Part shown: one piece after another, positions 54,415-63,376 of the stretch
How positions within the stretch are numbered: position 1 is the first letter of the stretch
Layout: the number at the start of each line of letters is the position of its first letter
Assembly: GCA_011053055.1 (NCBI GenBank)
Contig: DRHT01000032.1
Location: 62,001-126,000 of the forward strand
From: Halopseudomonas sabulinigri
GTDB lineage: Bacteria > Pseudomonadota > Gammaproteobacteria > Pseudomonadales > Pseudomonadaceae
Reading direction: 5' to 3'
DNA length: 64,000 nt
Program-made: the position numbers and the translations under genes
Notes under the pieces: model-generated
What the model was told of the DNA's origin: nothing
What the model saw: the letters and a program-made list of their open reading frames with translations, nothing else
Databases searched by the model: none

Positions 54415-55963
54415 TACTGATACCGCACTCGAATGCTTGCAGCTGGACGGCACGCCGGTCAGCCTGGAACAGGTGCTAGCAGTTGCTGAAGGCCGGTGCC
54501 GAGTTGTGCTGTCCTCCGTGCCGGCGTTCCGTGAACGTATCAGCGCCGGTAACCGTTTTCTGGAGCAATTGCTGGCAGAAGACGGCGTGATTTACGGCGT
54601 TACCACAGGTTACGGCGACTCCTGCACCCGTGCAGTACCGCCCGAGATGCTCGGCGAACTACCGCAGCATTTGTACACCTTCCACGGCTGTGGCCTGGGT
54701 CAGGCGCTCTCAGAAGAGTCAGCCCGCGCGGTGGTAATGGTGCGGCTGGTGTCTTTGTGTCGGGGCTATTCCGGGGTGAGCTGGGAGCTACTGGAACGAT
54801 TGGTATGGCTGTTAGAAGAAAACGTCATGCCGGTGATCCCGGAAGAGGGTTCGGTGGGCGCCAGTGGCGATCTCACGCCGCTCTCCTATCTCGCCGCTGT
54901 GCTCTGCGGTGAACGTGAGGTCTGGGTTGGCGGCGAGCGTCGCCCCACCGCTGAGGTGTTTGTCGAGCGCGGTTTAACGCCTTATCGGCTAAAGCCCAAG
55001 GAAGGTCTGGCGCTGATGAACGGCACGGCGGTGATGACCGCATTGGCGGCGCTGGCCTTCGCGCGCACCGAGTATCTGGCGCGCCTGAGTACCCGCATCA
55101 CCGCACTTAGCGTTTATGCGCTGGACGGCAATCCTTATCACTTTGATGAAACGCTGTTTCAGGCCAAACCGCATCCGGGGCAGGCGCAAGTGGCCGCGCG
55201 GCTGCGCGAAGATTTGCACGCGCCCGCAACGCCCCGCAATTCGCCGCGCTTGCAGGATCGCTATTCGACTCGCTGCGCTCCGCATGTGATTGGCGTTGTG
55301 GCTGATGCGTTGCCGTTCTGGCGGCAGTTTTTGGAAACCGAGCTGAACAGCGCCAACGATAATCCGCTAATCGATGTGGAAGGCGGCAAAGTCATGCACG
55401 GGGGGCACTTCTATGGCGGCCACGTGGCCTTTGTTATGGATAGCCTGAAGCAGGCCGTGGCCAACCTTGCCGACCTCTTGGACCGGCAGTTGGCACAGCT
55501 GGTGGATACCCGCTTCAGCCATGGCCTGCCAGCCAACTTGAGCGGTGCCAGTGCAGAACGCGCGCCGCTTAATCATGGGTACAAGGCGGTGCAAATCGGT
55601 GCGTCGGCCTGGACCGCTGAGGCGCTTAAGTTGACCATGCCAGCTAGCGTATTTTCGCGCTCCACGGAGTGCCACAATCAGGACAAGGTCAGCATGGGCA
55701 CTATCGCTGCGCGCGATGCACTAAGGGTGCTAACGCTGGTCGAACAAGTAGCGGCGGCGATGCTGCACGCAGTCTGTCAGGGCGTTGAGCAGCGTAGTCA
55801 GATGGAAGATGCTGCACCGCTGCCCACACAGCTAGCCAGCTTTGTTGCAGAATGCCGCGAGCAGTTTGCGGCGCTGGGGGAGGATCGGGCGCTGGAAGCT
55901 GACCTGCGCCGCCTGTGCCACCTGATAACGCAACGCCACTGGAGCCTCTATGACGCCGGCTGA
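54389..55963 (+). CDS. MIO-type aromatic amino acid ammonia-lyase
   Basis: A 524-residue HAL/PAL/TAL-family lyase. The self-forming MIO cofactor comes from ASG (158-160) in GSVGASGDLTPLS, the catalytic Tyr is in YGVTTGYG (about 69), and LNSANDNPLIDVE and ALNHGYKAVQ-type segments follow. It is predicted to deaminate tyrosine or phenylalanine to a cinnamic or coumaric acid precursor of the aryl starter. The selectivity-loop text YTFHGCGLG differs from typical HAL (SHAAGVG), so substrate is open. ATGs at 54395 and 54404 are alternatives. Confidence 0.9.
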   Translation: MPMSLMTPNTDTALECLQLDGTPVSLEQVLAVAEGRCRVVLSSVPAFRERISAGNRFLEQLLAEDGVIYGVTTGYGDSCTRAVPPEMLGELPQHLYTFHGCGLGQALSEESARAVVMVRLVSLCRGYSGVSWELLERLVWLLEENVMPVIPEEGSVGASGDLTPLSYLAAVLCGEREVWVGGERRPTAEVFVERGLTPYRLKPKEGLALMNGTAVMTALAALAFARTEYLARLSTRITALSVYALDGNPYHFDETLFQAKPHPGQAQVAARLREDLHAPATPRNSPRLQDRYSTRCAPHVIGVVADALPFWRQFLETELNSANDNPLIDVEGGKVMHGGHFYGGHVAFVMDSLKQAVANLADLLDRQLAQLVDTRFSHGLPANLSGASAERAPLNHGYKAVQIGASAWTAEALKLTMPASVFSRSTECHNQDKVSMGTIAARDALRVLTLVEQVAAAMLHAVCQGVEQRSQMEDAAPLPTQLASFVAECREQFAALGEDRALEADLRRLCHLITQRHWSLYDAG

Positions 55964-56390
55964 ACATCCGCTACCCAGCGCCGAAATCTGCCTGACTATC
56001 CCATTTCATGATGTGGATATGATGCAGATCGTGTGGCACGGCCACTATGTGCGCTATCTGGAGATTGCCCGCTGCGCCTTGCTGGAAGCGCTGGATTACG
56101 ACTATAACGACATGCGCGAATCCGGCTTCGGTTGGCCGGTGATCGACATGCGTCTGCGCTATGTGGCGCCAGCGATTTTCACTCAAGAGATCGCCATTGA
56201 AGCGCGGCTGACTGAGTGGGAGAACCGCTTGAAGATTGATTACACGATTCGTGACTCGGCCACGCGCAAGCGGCTTAACCGCGCCTGGACGGTGCAAGTC
56301 GCGGTTGGCGTTGAAGACCGCGAAATGCGTCTGGAGTCGCCTGCGGTGCTGCGCGAAAAAATTGTTGCTTGGCAACAGAGGCAAGTCTGA
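55950..56390 (+). CDS. Hotdog-fold acyl-ACP/CoA thioesterase (ApeK-like)
   Basis: A 146-residue 4-hydroxybenzoyl-CoA thioesterase-like protein. The motif IPFHDVDMMQIVWHGHYVRYLEIAR contains the catalytic Asp region and Tyr. It could release or edit misprimed chains. It overlaps the lyase gene by 14 bp and the next gene by 1 bp (TGATG). Confidence 0.88.
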   Translation: MTPAEHPLPSAEICLTIPFHDVDMMQIVWHGHYVRYLEIARCALLEALDYDYNDMRESGFGWPVIDMRLRYVAPAIFTQEIAIEARLTEWENRLKIDYTIRDSATRKRLNRAWTVQVAVGVEDREMRLESPAVLREKIVAWQQRQV

Positions 56391-56935
56391 TGCGCCGCTT
56401 ACTTGTGCTACTTTCGATGCTTTTCAGTTTTCCGGCTCTAGCAGCCCTGGATAGCAACACGCTGGGCGCACAGCTTGCAGAAAACAGCCCGCAATGCAGT
56501 CGCTTTGCACAAATTCGTTGGTTAGCGGATCTGGAAGCTGAGCTTGAGAGCAGCGGGTACTTCCAGCGTACCGAAGAGGGGCTGGTCTGGCACACCCTTT
56601 CACCCATCGACAGCCACTTGGTGCTGAGCGCCGACAATCCCGATATGCCGCTGGCCTATCAGGCCATCTTGCCGGTATTGAACGGCTTGTTGGGCGGCGA
56701 TTGGGCCGCACTGCAACAGCACTTTTCGCTCGATTTGAGTGGGGAGTTGAATGCCTGGCAGGCCGAACTGAACCCCACAGACAAACTGGTGGCTGAGCGC
56801 TTAAAGCAGCTGCAGGTAAGCGGTGGCGAGCAGGTTGAGCAACTGCAGATTGATTTTGTCTCAGGTGATCGCATGACGTTGCAACTCAGCCCGACCAATT
56901 GCGCGGCGCTGCCCGGCGATAGCAACACGCCGTGA
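56390..56935 (+). CDS. LolA-like periplasmic carrier (ApeL-like)
   Basis: A 181-residue exported protein: signal peptide MRRLLVLLSMLFSFPALA, then a LolA-like domain (SGYFQRTEEGLVWHT; QLQIDFVSGDRMTLQL). It fits carriers that move lipidated aryl polyene from inner to outer membrane. The start is TGATG-coupled to the thioesterase and its end is GTGA-coupled to the MMPL gene. Confidence 0.84.
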   Translation: MRRLLVLLSMLFSFPALAALDSNTLGAQLAENSPQCSRFAQIRWLADLEAELESSGYFQRTEEGLVWHTLSPIDSHLVLSADNPDMPLAYQAILPVLNGLLGGDWAALQQHFSLDLSGELNAWQAELNPTDKLVAERLKQLQVSGGEQVEQLQIDFVSGDRMTLQLSPTNCAALPGDSNTP

Positions 56936-59169
56936 CGCAGCGCATCTGGGCCTGGCTATGGACGCTGGTGCTGCTGGCCTGTGCCGCTTTGCTGTTCACG
57001 CAGCTGCGCCAAGCAGATTTTTGGGATACGCGCATCACCGCGCTATTACCAGCCAGCGACCAAAGCAGCCTTCTACAGCAGGCTGATCAACAGTTATCTG
57101 CGGCCTTTGAGAATCAGTTTGTGGTTCTGGTTGGCGGACCTAATGCGGTGCAATCTGCGAAGGTACTGCAAGCCTTGCTGCGAGAGGCCAATCTAAGCTC
57201 CGCGCAGACGATGCTCCGGCCTGATAAAACCTTATCGCCTTACCGTTATGGCTTGCTCAGCGACAGTCTCAGCAGCGCAGACAACCGCCAGTGGCTCAAG
57301 CGCGCACTGACCCGCCTGTTGTTACCCGGCGGCAGTGAGACGCTAGTACAAGATCCTTTTGGCTTGCTCGATAGCTGGCTAGGCGAGCGCTTTAACGGTG
57401 CGCTGACGCTACGCGATGGCGTACCTACTTTGCGTGACGAGGATCAGCTGTGGGCGTTGGTCAGCGGTCAGGTGACGGGCAGCCCTTATCAGCTGGCAAC
57501 ACAGCAGCAGCTGACGGCGAGTCTGGCTGAGTTTTATGCGCAGCACCCGCAGGCGCAGCTGTTGCGCTCGGGTTTGATATTTCACGCAGCTGCCGGTGCC
57601 GCGCAGGCGCAACGCGAGATGTCGAGTCTGGGGTTGGCGTCATTGCTGGGTCTGTGTCTGTTGTTCTGGTGGGTATTCCGGCGCCTGCGCACGCTGGTTC
57701 AGTTGCTGGTGCCGGTGGCTTGCGGTTTGCTGCTGGCGCTGCCGCTGACCGGTCTGCTGTTTGGCGGGGTAAACCTGCTGACACTGGTATTCGGCGTGAG
57801 CATCATCGGCATCGCGGTGGACTACGCACTGCATCTGCAATGTCAGCGTCAGCTGGTGGCCGCGCAGCCAAGCCGGCAGTTTTGGTCGGCACTGCTGCTG
57901 GGGCTGCTTTCGACACTCATCGCTTACCTGGTACAACTGATCACGCCCATGCCGGGGTTGCGACAAATGGCCTGTTTTGCAGCGCTGGGTCTGCTCGGTG
58001 CCTGGCTCACGGTGCGTCTCTGGTTGGCTCGCTGGCCGTTGTCTGCGCACCCTGCGACGGCGCGTCTGGCGACGACGCTGGCACCGATGCGCTTGCGCAG
58101 CGGGCAACGCTGGCCATGGATTCTGTTGGCGCTGTTGATGTTGGCGGCGCTTGTCCTGATATTCAGCAGGTTGCAGTTCAACAATAGCCTGCAGCAACTA
58201 AACCCATCTCCGGCTGAGCTGATTCAAGAGCAGCAACAGGTGCAGACGCTGCTGCAGCAACCCAGTGGCAGCCGTTATCTACTGGTTCGCGCGGCGGATG
58301 AGCAGGCGCTGTTGCGGCGTTTGGAAGGTCTCGACCCAGCACTTCAACGATTAAAAACTGCGAATGACCTCGCGGTTTATCAGCATCCTGCGCGGCACTT
58401 GCCCTCGCTGACGCGTCAGCAGCAGGCGCACGATGAGGTGCGTGAGCGTTATAGCCAGTTACTACCTGAGCTTCGGGCGGCCAGCGGACTGCCCGAACGG
58501 CTGCAGCAACAGGCACTGACGGCACTCGATAATGCGCCTTTGCTGCAGCCCGCGCAGTGGTTGGAGTCTGCTGAGGGAGCTGCGGATGCCGCGCTTTGGC
58601 TCGGTGCACAACCTGACGGAGTCTGGGTTGCCGTGGTCGCGCTGGGCGATACAACAGCGGCGGGCGCGGTGGCATTGCAGCAACTGGCTGAAGCTGATGA
58701 TGTGATTTATCACGACCGGGTCGCAGCGCTGTCAGCACAGCTGGCGCGGTTAGCGCACAGCATGGCAAGCTGGCTGGCGGTAGCCGCCGTGATCTTGAGT
58801 TTGTTGTTGTGCTGGCGCTTTCGCACGGCAGCATGGCGTGCCTTGCTGCCGCCGTTGGGTGCTGTGTTGCTCACGTTGGGATGCCTGGCGCTGACCGGCG
58901 GGGTAGGCCTGTTCCACCTGCTGGGGCTGTTGCTGGTGTTGGGGATAGGTTTGGATGCAGGCATCTTCAGCGCGCAGGAGCCCGACAGCGATGCTGCCTG
59001 GTTGGCGATCAGTTTGTCCTGCGCTTCCAGCCTGTTGGCGTTTGGCTTGCTGGCCTTCAGCGCCACGCCAGCGCTGCACTTTCTTGGCCTGACCTGTTTG
59101 CTGGGTCTGGCTTTTACCTGGGCCTTGGTGCCGTTCGCGCGGGCCACTAGGCCCGACCATTCACGATAG
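56932..59169 (+). CDS. MMPL/RND-family transporter (ApeM-like)
   Basis: A 745-residue transporter with 12 predicted helices in two halves (RND superfamily, MMPL type). Each half has a periplasmic domain after the first helix. Characteristic segments are GVSIIGIAVDYALHLQCQR and LGIGLDAGIFSAQ, the intramembrane Gly/Asp helices. It exports the polyene lipid across the inner membrane. The start is GTG over the previous stop. Confidence 0.88.
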   Translation: MTQRIWAWLWTLVLLACAALLFTQLRQADFWDTRITALLPASDQSSLLQQADQQLSAAFENQFVVLVGGPNAVQSAKVLQALLREANLSSAQTMLRPDKTLSPYRYGLLSDSLSSADNRQWLKRALTRLLLPGGSETLVQDPFGLLDSWLGERFNGALTLRDGVPTLRDEDQLWALVSGQVTGSPYQLATQQQLTASLAEFYAQHPQAQLLRSGLIFHAAAGAAQAQREMSSLGLASLLGLCLLFWWVFRRLRTLVQLLVPVACGLLLALPLTGLLFGGVNLLTLVFGVSIIGIAVDYALHLQCQRQLVAAQPSRQFWSALLLGLLSTLIAYLVQLITPMPGLRQMACFAALGLLGAWLTVRLWLARWPLSAHPATARLATTLAPMRLRSGQRWPWILLALLMLAALVLIFSRLQFNNSLQQLNPSPAELIQEQQQVQTLLQQPSGSRYLLVRAADEQALLRRLEGLDPALQRLKTANDLAVYQHPARHLPSLTRQQQAHDEVRERYSQLLPELRAASGLPERLQQQALTALDNAPLLQPAQWLESAEGAADAALWLGAQPDGVWVAVVALGDTTAAGAVALQQLAEADDVIYHDRVAALSAQLARLAHSMASWLAVAAVILSLLLCWRFRTAAWRALLPPLGAVLLTLGCLALTGGVGLFHLLGLLLVLGIGLDAGIFSAQEPDSDAAWLAISLSCASSLLAFGLLAFSATPALHFLGLTCLLGLAFTWALVPFARATRPDHSR

Positions 59170-59184
59170 TTGCAGGGATTGCAG

Positions 59185-60468
59185 ATGGAAAATAAGAACC
59201 TAACCGACGCAGCCATAGAACAGGTTGATGTAGCTATCATCGGTGCCGGGCCGGCAGGCGCGGCAGCGGCCGCCTGGCTGGCGCGCGAAGGTTTGCGTGT
59301 GCGGGTGCTGGAGCAAAGTGTTTTCCCGCGCTTCTCGATCGGCGAAAGCCTGCTTCCGCAATGCATGCAGTATTTGCAGGAGTGCGGTCTGCTGGCAGCG
59401 GCGGAGGCTGGCGGCTTTCAACATAAAGATGGTGCTGCTTTCTGTTGGCGCGATGAAACGGCAGCGGTACTGTTCACCGAAAAATTCAGCGCCGGCCCCG
59501 GCACTACTTGGCAGGTACCGCGCGCGGACTTTGATCAGCGCTTGATCGAAGGTGCGCAAGCGCTAGGTGCCGACGTGTTGTTTGGCTGCAAGGTGACCGA
59601 CTTTGTGCCGGATGCCGAGGCGCCACGGATTAGCCTGATGACGGCTGAAGGTGAAGCGCAACAACTACAAGCACGCTTTGTGTTGGACGCCAGCGGTTAT
59701 GGTCGAGTACTGGCGCGCCTCACTGGGCTGGCCTGCGACTCAGTACTGGAGTCACGCTGTGCGCTCTTTATGCATGTGGAAGATCATATCGACACAGCTG
59801 ATTACGACCGCAACAAGATTCTGATCGGCATTCATCCGCAACTGCCCAGCGTCTGGTACTGGCTGATCCCCTTTAGCGATGGTCGCGCCTCGGTCGGCGT
59901 GGTGGGAGACAGAGCCACATTGGAGCAAGCCGGGCTCGACGATGGTGAGCGGCTCTGGTCCATGCTGCGGCAAGAACCGCGCTACGCTGAGTTGCTGAAA
60001 AATGCGGTGCAGGTGCGCGACACCGGCCGGCTGGAAGGCTACTCGGCGGCGGTGAGTCAGTTGCATGGTCCGGGCTTTGCGCTGCTGGGTAACGCGGGCG
60101 AGTTTCTTGATCCGGTGTTTTCTTCCGGCGTGACCATCGCGCTGCATTCGGCTTGGTTGGCTGCACCGCTGGTCAAGCGTCAGCTGGCCGGTGAAACGGT
60201 TGATTGGCAAGCTGAGTTTGAGCTGCCGTTACGTGCTGGAGTCGATACCTTTCGCGAGTTCGTGATTGCTTGGTATGACGGTCGTCTGCCGCGCATTATC
60301 TTCAACGAACGCCAGCCTGAACGTATCCGCAATATGGTCAGCGCGGTATTGGCCGGTTACGCTTGGGATACCGACAATCCCTTGGTTGCGGCCAGCCGCC
60401 GGCGTCTGGACGCGCTGGCACAAAGCAGTACCGACAGCCGCTTTGATGTGATTGTCGACGCATGCTGA
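59185..60468 (+). CDS. FAD-dependent halogenase-like oxidoreductase
   Basis: A 427-residue flavoprotein with Rossmann motif VAIIGAGPAGAAAAAWLA (residues 15-30) and GESLLPQCM. VWYWLIPFSDGRA has the WxWxIP-like motif that marks flavin-dependent halogenases. The Lys usually seen near GESTIP is not obvious, so activity as a halogenase, hydroxylase or desaturase is open. Xanthomonadin-type clusters carry a comparable halogenase. AGGGA precedes the ATG at 59185. Confidence 0.85.
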   Translation: MENKNLTDAAIEQVDVAIIGAGPAGAAAAAWLAREGLRVRVLEQSVFPRFSIGESLLPQCMQYLQECGLLAAAEAGGFQHKDGAAFCWRDETAAVLFTEKFSAGPGTTWQVPRADFDQRLIEGAQALGADVLFGCKVTDFVPDAEAPRISLMTAEGEAQQLQARFVLDASGYGRVLARLTGLACDSVLESRCALFMHVEDHIDTADYDRNKILIGIHPQLPSVWYWLIPFSDGRASVGVVGDRATLEQAGLDDGERLWSMLRQEPRYAELLKNAVQVRDTGRLEGYSAAVSQLHGPGFALLGNAGEFLDPVFSSGVTIALHSAWLAAPLVKRQLAGETVDWQAEFELPLRAGVDTFREFVIAWYDGRLPRIIFNERQPERIRNMVSAVLAGYAWDTDNPLVAASRRRLDALAQSSTDSRFDVIVDAC

Positions 60469-61007
60469 TGCGCCGCTTCAGTTGTTTGTTGCTATTAACG
60501 ATCTGGTTGAGCGGCTGTGCCATGCAGTCAGCGCCGGCGCCCGCGTTGGCGGCGTTACCTGTCGCACCGGTGCAAACCCTGCAATTGCGCTTTGTGCATG
60601 GTGAGCAAGAGCACGCCATGATCGGCGTTCTGCGTCGTGACGCAGATAGCTTGCGGCTGGTATTGCTCAGCCCGCAGGGGCAGCGCTTACTGACCTGGCA
60701 GCGTGATGCTAACGGCGCACAGCTGCAGGCCGACGATTGGCAGCCACCCTTTGATGCTGACTGGCTGGGTAGCCGTCTGGCGTGGTCACTTTGGCCGGCA
60801 GACGCTCTGCAACGGGCGTTTTCAGGCAGCCGCTGGAGATTGGGTGGCAGCCCGGACGAACGGGCGATTTATTATCGCAAGCAGCTGATTGCCAAGGTTA
60901 AAATAGTCGGCGATTGCCGCCGAATTGATGATCTTGATGCCGGCTACCAGCTCACCATCACCGTGGCCGATGCCGCGCGGAAAACCTCTCCATGCCCGAA
61001 TTTTTGA
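60462..61007 (+). CDS. DUF3261 outer-membrane lipoprotein (ApeN-like)
   Basis: A 181-residue lipoprotein. Signal MLMRRFSCLLLLTIWLSGC with lipobox LSGC, then a domain with LQLRFVHGEQEHAMIGVLRRD and LVLLSPQGQRLLTWQRDANG. It resembles the DUF3261 lipoproteins encoded in aryl-polyene clusters, which may help insert the product into the outer membrane. It overlaps both neighbours. Confidence 0.86.
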   Translation: MLMRRFSCLLLLTIWLSGCAMQSAPAPALAALPVAPVQTLQLRFVHGEQEHAMIGVLRRDADSLRLVLLSPQGQRLLTWQRDANGAQLQADDWQPPFDADWLGSRLAWSLWPADALQRAFSGSRWRLGGSPDERAIYYRKQLIAKVKIVGDCRRIDDLDAGYQLTITVADAARKTSPCPNF

Positions 61008-62185
61008 GCGCCTTGACCCAGCAGCCCTGTCGTTTGTCGACGCCGGCACTGGTCTGCTCGCTGGGCGACAATCTAGCGGATATTGCCCAGCGTCTGTTCA
61101 GCGGCGAGCGTGGCTTAACACCGACCGACAGCTTCACCCCCGGCCGTTCACTGCCGTTGGGCCTGGTGCACACCAAGCTGCCCGACATGCGAGCCTGGCC
61201 GGTTGAGCATCGCTCGCGCAACAATCAACTGCTGGCGGCAGCGCTGGAGCAACTGGCGCCCGAACTGGCTGCACTGCGCGCTCGGCAGCCTGATGCACGC
61301 GTCGGCGTGGTACTGGGTACCAGCACCTCCGGCATCGGTGAAACCGAACAGGCGGTGGCGCATTTTCAGCGTGACAGCGAATGGCCGACTAGCTTTGTCT
61401 ATCAGCGGCAAGAAATCGGTTCGCCCTCGGCCTTTGTGGCCACGCATTTGGGACTCGATGGCCCGGCGTATACGTTGTCTACCGCGTGCAGTTCCAGCGC
61501 GCGTGCGCTCGCCAGTGGCCGTCGGTTGTTAGCGCTGGGGCTATGCGACGCGGTGATTGCCGGCGGTGCTGATAGCCTCTGCGCCTTGACGGTAAATGGC
61601 TTCGCCGCGCTGGGGGCCGTCAGTGAGCAACCTTGTCTGCCGTTCTCGGCCAACCGTTGCGGAATCAATATTGGTGAGGCGGCAGCGCTCTTTTTGCTGA
61701 CGCCGGAAACCGGCGGCATCCAGCTGGCCGGTTACGGCGAAAGCAGCGATGCCCACCATATCTCGGCGCCGTTGGCGGATGGCAGCGGTGCACTGGCCGC
61801 GATGACTGCGGCGCTAGCGATGGCAGGTATTACTGCCGAGCAAGTGGATTATGTCAATTTGCACGGCACCGCCACCACGCAGAATGACAGCATGGAGGCG
61901 CAGGCCATTCATGCGCTCTTTGCTGATCGCGTGCCCTGCAGTTCGACCAAGGCGCTAACCGGGCATACCTTGGGAGCTTGTGGGGCGTTGGAAGCCGCTT
62001 TCTGCTGGCTAGCGCTGCGTGAAGGCTGCCTGCCGCCTCAGATTAACGATGGCGTAGTCGATCCAGAGTTAGCTCCGATTCGGCTGGCCACGGCTGACGC
62101 TGCACCCTTGCACCGCGCACTGACTAACTCCTTCGCCTTTGGCGGCAACAACGCCACGCTGCTATTGGAGCGCACAGATGATTGA
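60992..62185 (+). CDS. Beta-ketoacyl-ACP synthase (ApeO-like)
   Basis: A 397-residue FabF-type condensing enzyme with catalytic Cys about 165 in STACSSSARA, His in LHGTATTQND (about 290) and His in TGHTLGACGA (about 324). It should elongate the polyene by two carbons per cycle, possibly as a heterodimer with the chain-length factor at 48568. It overlaps the lipoprotein gene by 16 bp. Confidence 0.92.
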   Translation: MPEFLSALTQQPCRLSTPALVCSLGDNLADIAQRLFSGERGLTPTDSFTPGRSLPLGLVHTKLPDMRAWPVEHRSRNNQLLAAALEQLAPELAALRARQPDARVGVVLGTSTSGIGETEQAVAHFQRDSEWPTSFVYQRQEIGSPSAFVATHLGLDGPAYTLSTACSSSARALASGRRLLALGLCDAVIAGGADSLCALTVNGFAALGAVSEQPCLPFSANRCGINIGEAAALFLLTPETGGIQLAGYGESSDAHHISAPLADGSGALAAMTAALAMAGITAEQVDYVNLHGTATTQNDSMEAQAIHALFADRVPCSSTKALTGHTLGACGALEAAFCWLALREGCLPPQINDGVVDPELAPIRLATADAAPLHRALTNSFAFGGNNATLLLERTDD

Positions 62186-62654
62186 ACTGAGCACACCCTG
62201 CCCGATTGCCCCCTATGTGCCGCATGCCGATAGCATGTGCTTGCTCGATACCCTGTTGGAATTTAACGCCGACCACCTGTACGCCGACATTTGTCCGCGC
62301 GCTGATGATTTGTTTGCCGACGCGCAGGGTATTCCCGGTTGGGTCGGTATTGAGTGGATGGCGCAGGCAGTAGCAGCCTGGTCGGGTGTGCAAGCCGTTG
62401 AAGCCGGTGAGCCTCCTGCAGTGGGCTTTCTGTTGGGCTCGCGACGCTACGAGGTCAAGGTCGCTTACTTCGCATTGGGTGAGCCGGTGCGTATTGAAGT
62501 ATTCCTCGATTTTCGTGCCGACAATGGCCTCGGCGCTTTCCGCGGCCAGTTGCTCGATCAGCAGGGCCAGCTGCTGGCCAGCGGCAGTTTGAATGTTTAC
62601 CAGCCCGATTCAGCCCAAGCGCTGGCGGCGCTGCATAAGGGAGATATGCCATGA
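62178..62654 (+). CDS. Hotdog 3-hydroxyacyl-ACP dehydratase (ApeP-like)
   Basis: A 158-residue FabA/FabZ-like dehydratase: PYVPHADSMCLLDTLLEF, PGWVGIEWMAQAVAAWSG with the catalytic Asp/Glu helix, and VGFLLGSRRYEVKV. It removes water to leave the trans double bond. In known systems ApeP works as a heterodimer with ApeI, whose domain here is fused to the ligase. It overlaps neighbours by 8 and 4 bp. Confidence 0.9.
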   Translation: MIELSTPCPIAPYVPHADSMCLLDTLLEFNADHLYADICPRADDLFADAQGIPGWVGIEWMAQAVAAWSGVQAVEAGEPPAVGFLLGSRRYEVKVAYFALGEPVRIEVFLDFRADNGLGAFRGQLLDQQGQLLASGSLNVYQPDSAQALAALHKGDMP

Positions 62655-63376
62655 CCGATACGATTTTAATTACCGGCTCCAGCCGTGGCATCGGCCAGGC
62701 GGTAGCGCTGCGTTTGGCGCGTGACGGCTTTGACATAGTACTGCACTGTCGCAGTCAGATTGAGGCTGCCGAAAGGGTCGCCGCGCAGGTTCGGGAGCTG
62801 GGACGAAGCGCCCGCGTGCTATGTTTTGACGTAGCCGACCGTGCCGCCGCAAAGGCGGCGCTGGAAGCGGATGTCGAACAGCATGGCGCTTACTACGGTG
62901 TGGTCTGCAATGCCGGCGTGACCGCCGACGGTGCCTTCCCAGCGCTCAGCGATGACGACTGGGATAGAGTGATTCATACCAATCTCGACGGTTTCTACAA
63001 CGTGCTCAAGCCGCTGATGATGCCAATGATTCGCCGCCGCAAGGCCGGGCGTATTGTGGTTATGTCGTCAGTCTCCGGGGTAATGGGTAACCGTGGGCAG
63101 GTCAATTACAGCGCGAGTAAGGCCGGCTTGATCGGAGCGGTGAAAGCTTTGGCAGTGGAATTGGCCAAGCGCAAAATTACGGTTAACTGTGTGGCGCCCG
63201 GTCTGGTCGAGACCGAAATGCTGGACGAGCAGATCATTAGCGAAGCCATGAAGGCGATTCCTATGCAGCGCACTGGCACTGTCGAAGAGGTCGCTGCCGC
63301 AGTGAGTTTTCTGTGTTCGGCGGACGCGGGCTATATCACTCGGCAGGTGCTGTCGGTCAATGGAGGTATGTGCTAA
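62651..63376 (+). CDS. 3-oxoacyl-ACP reductase (FabG-like, ApeQ-like)
   Basis: A 241-residue SDR. NADPH motif TGSSRGIGQ (7-15), CNAGVTADG, catalytic Ser/Tyr/Lys in MSSVSGVMG and YSASKAGL (about 152). It reduces the beta-keto group in each polyene cycle. It overlaps the dehydratase gene by 4 bp and the next ketosynthase by 1 bp (TAATG). Confidence 0.93.
   Translation: MTDTILITGSSRGIGQAVALRLARDGFDIVLHCRSQIEAAERVAAQVRELGRSARVLCFDVADRAAAKAALEADVEQHGAYYGVVCNAGVTADGAFPALSDDDWDRVIHTNLDGFYNVLKPLMMPMIRRRKAGRIVVMSSVSGVMGNRGQVNYSASKAGLIGAVKALAVELAKRKITVNCVAPGLVETEMLDEQIISEAMKAIPMQRTGTVEEVAAAVSFLCSADAGYITRQVLSVNGGMC

Noticed and set aside
57640-58197. 185-codon Gln/Arg-rich frame antisense to the MMPL transporter
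   Set aside because: Low-complexity mirror of Leu/Ala-rich membrane helices; typical shadow frame in GC-rich DNA.
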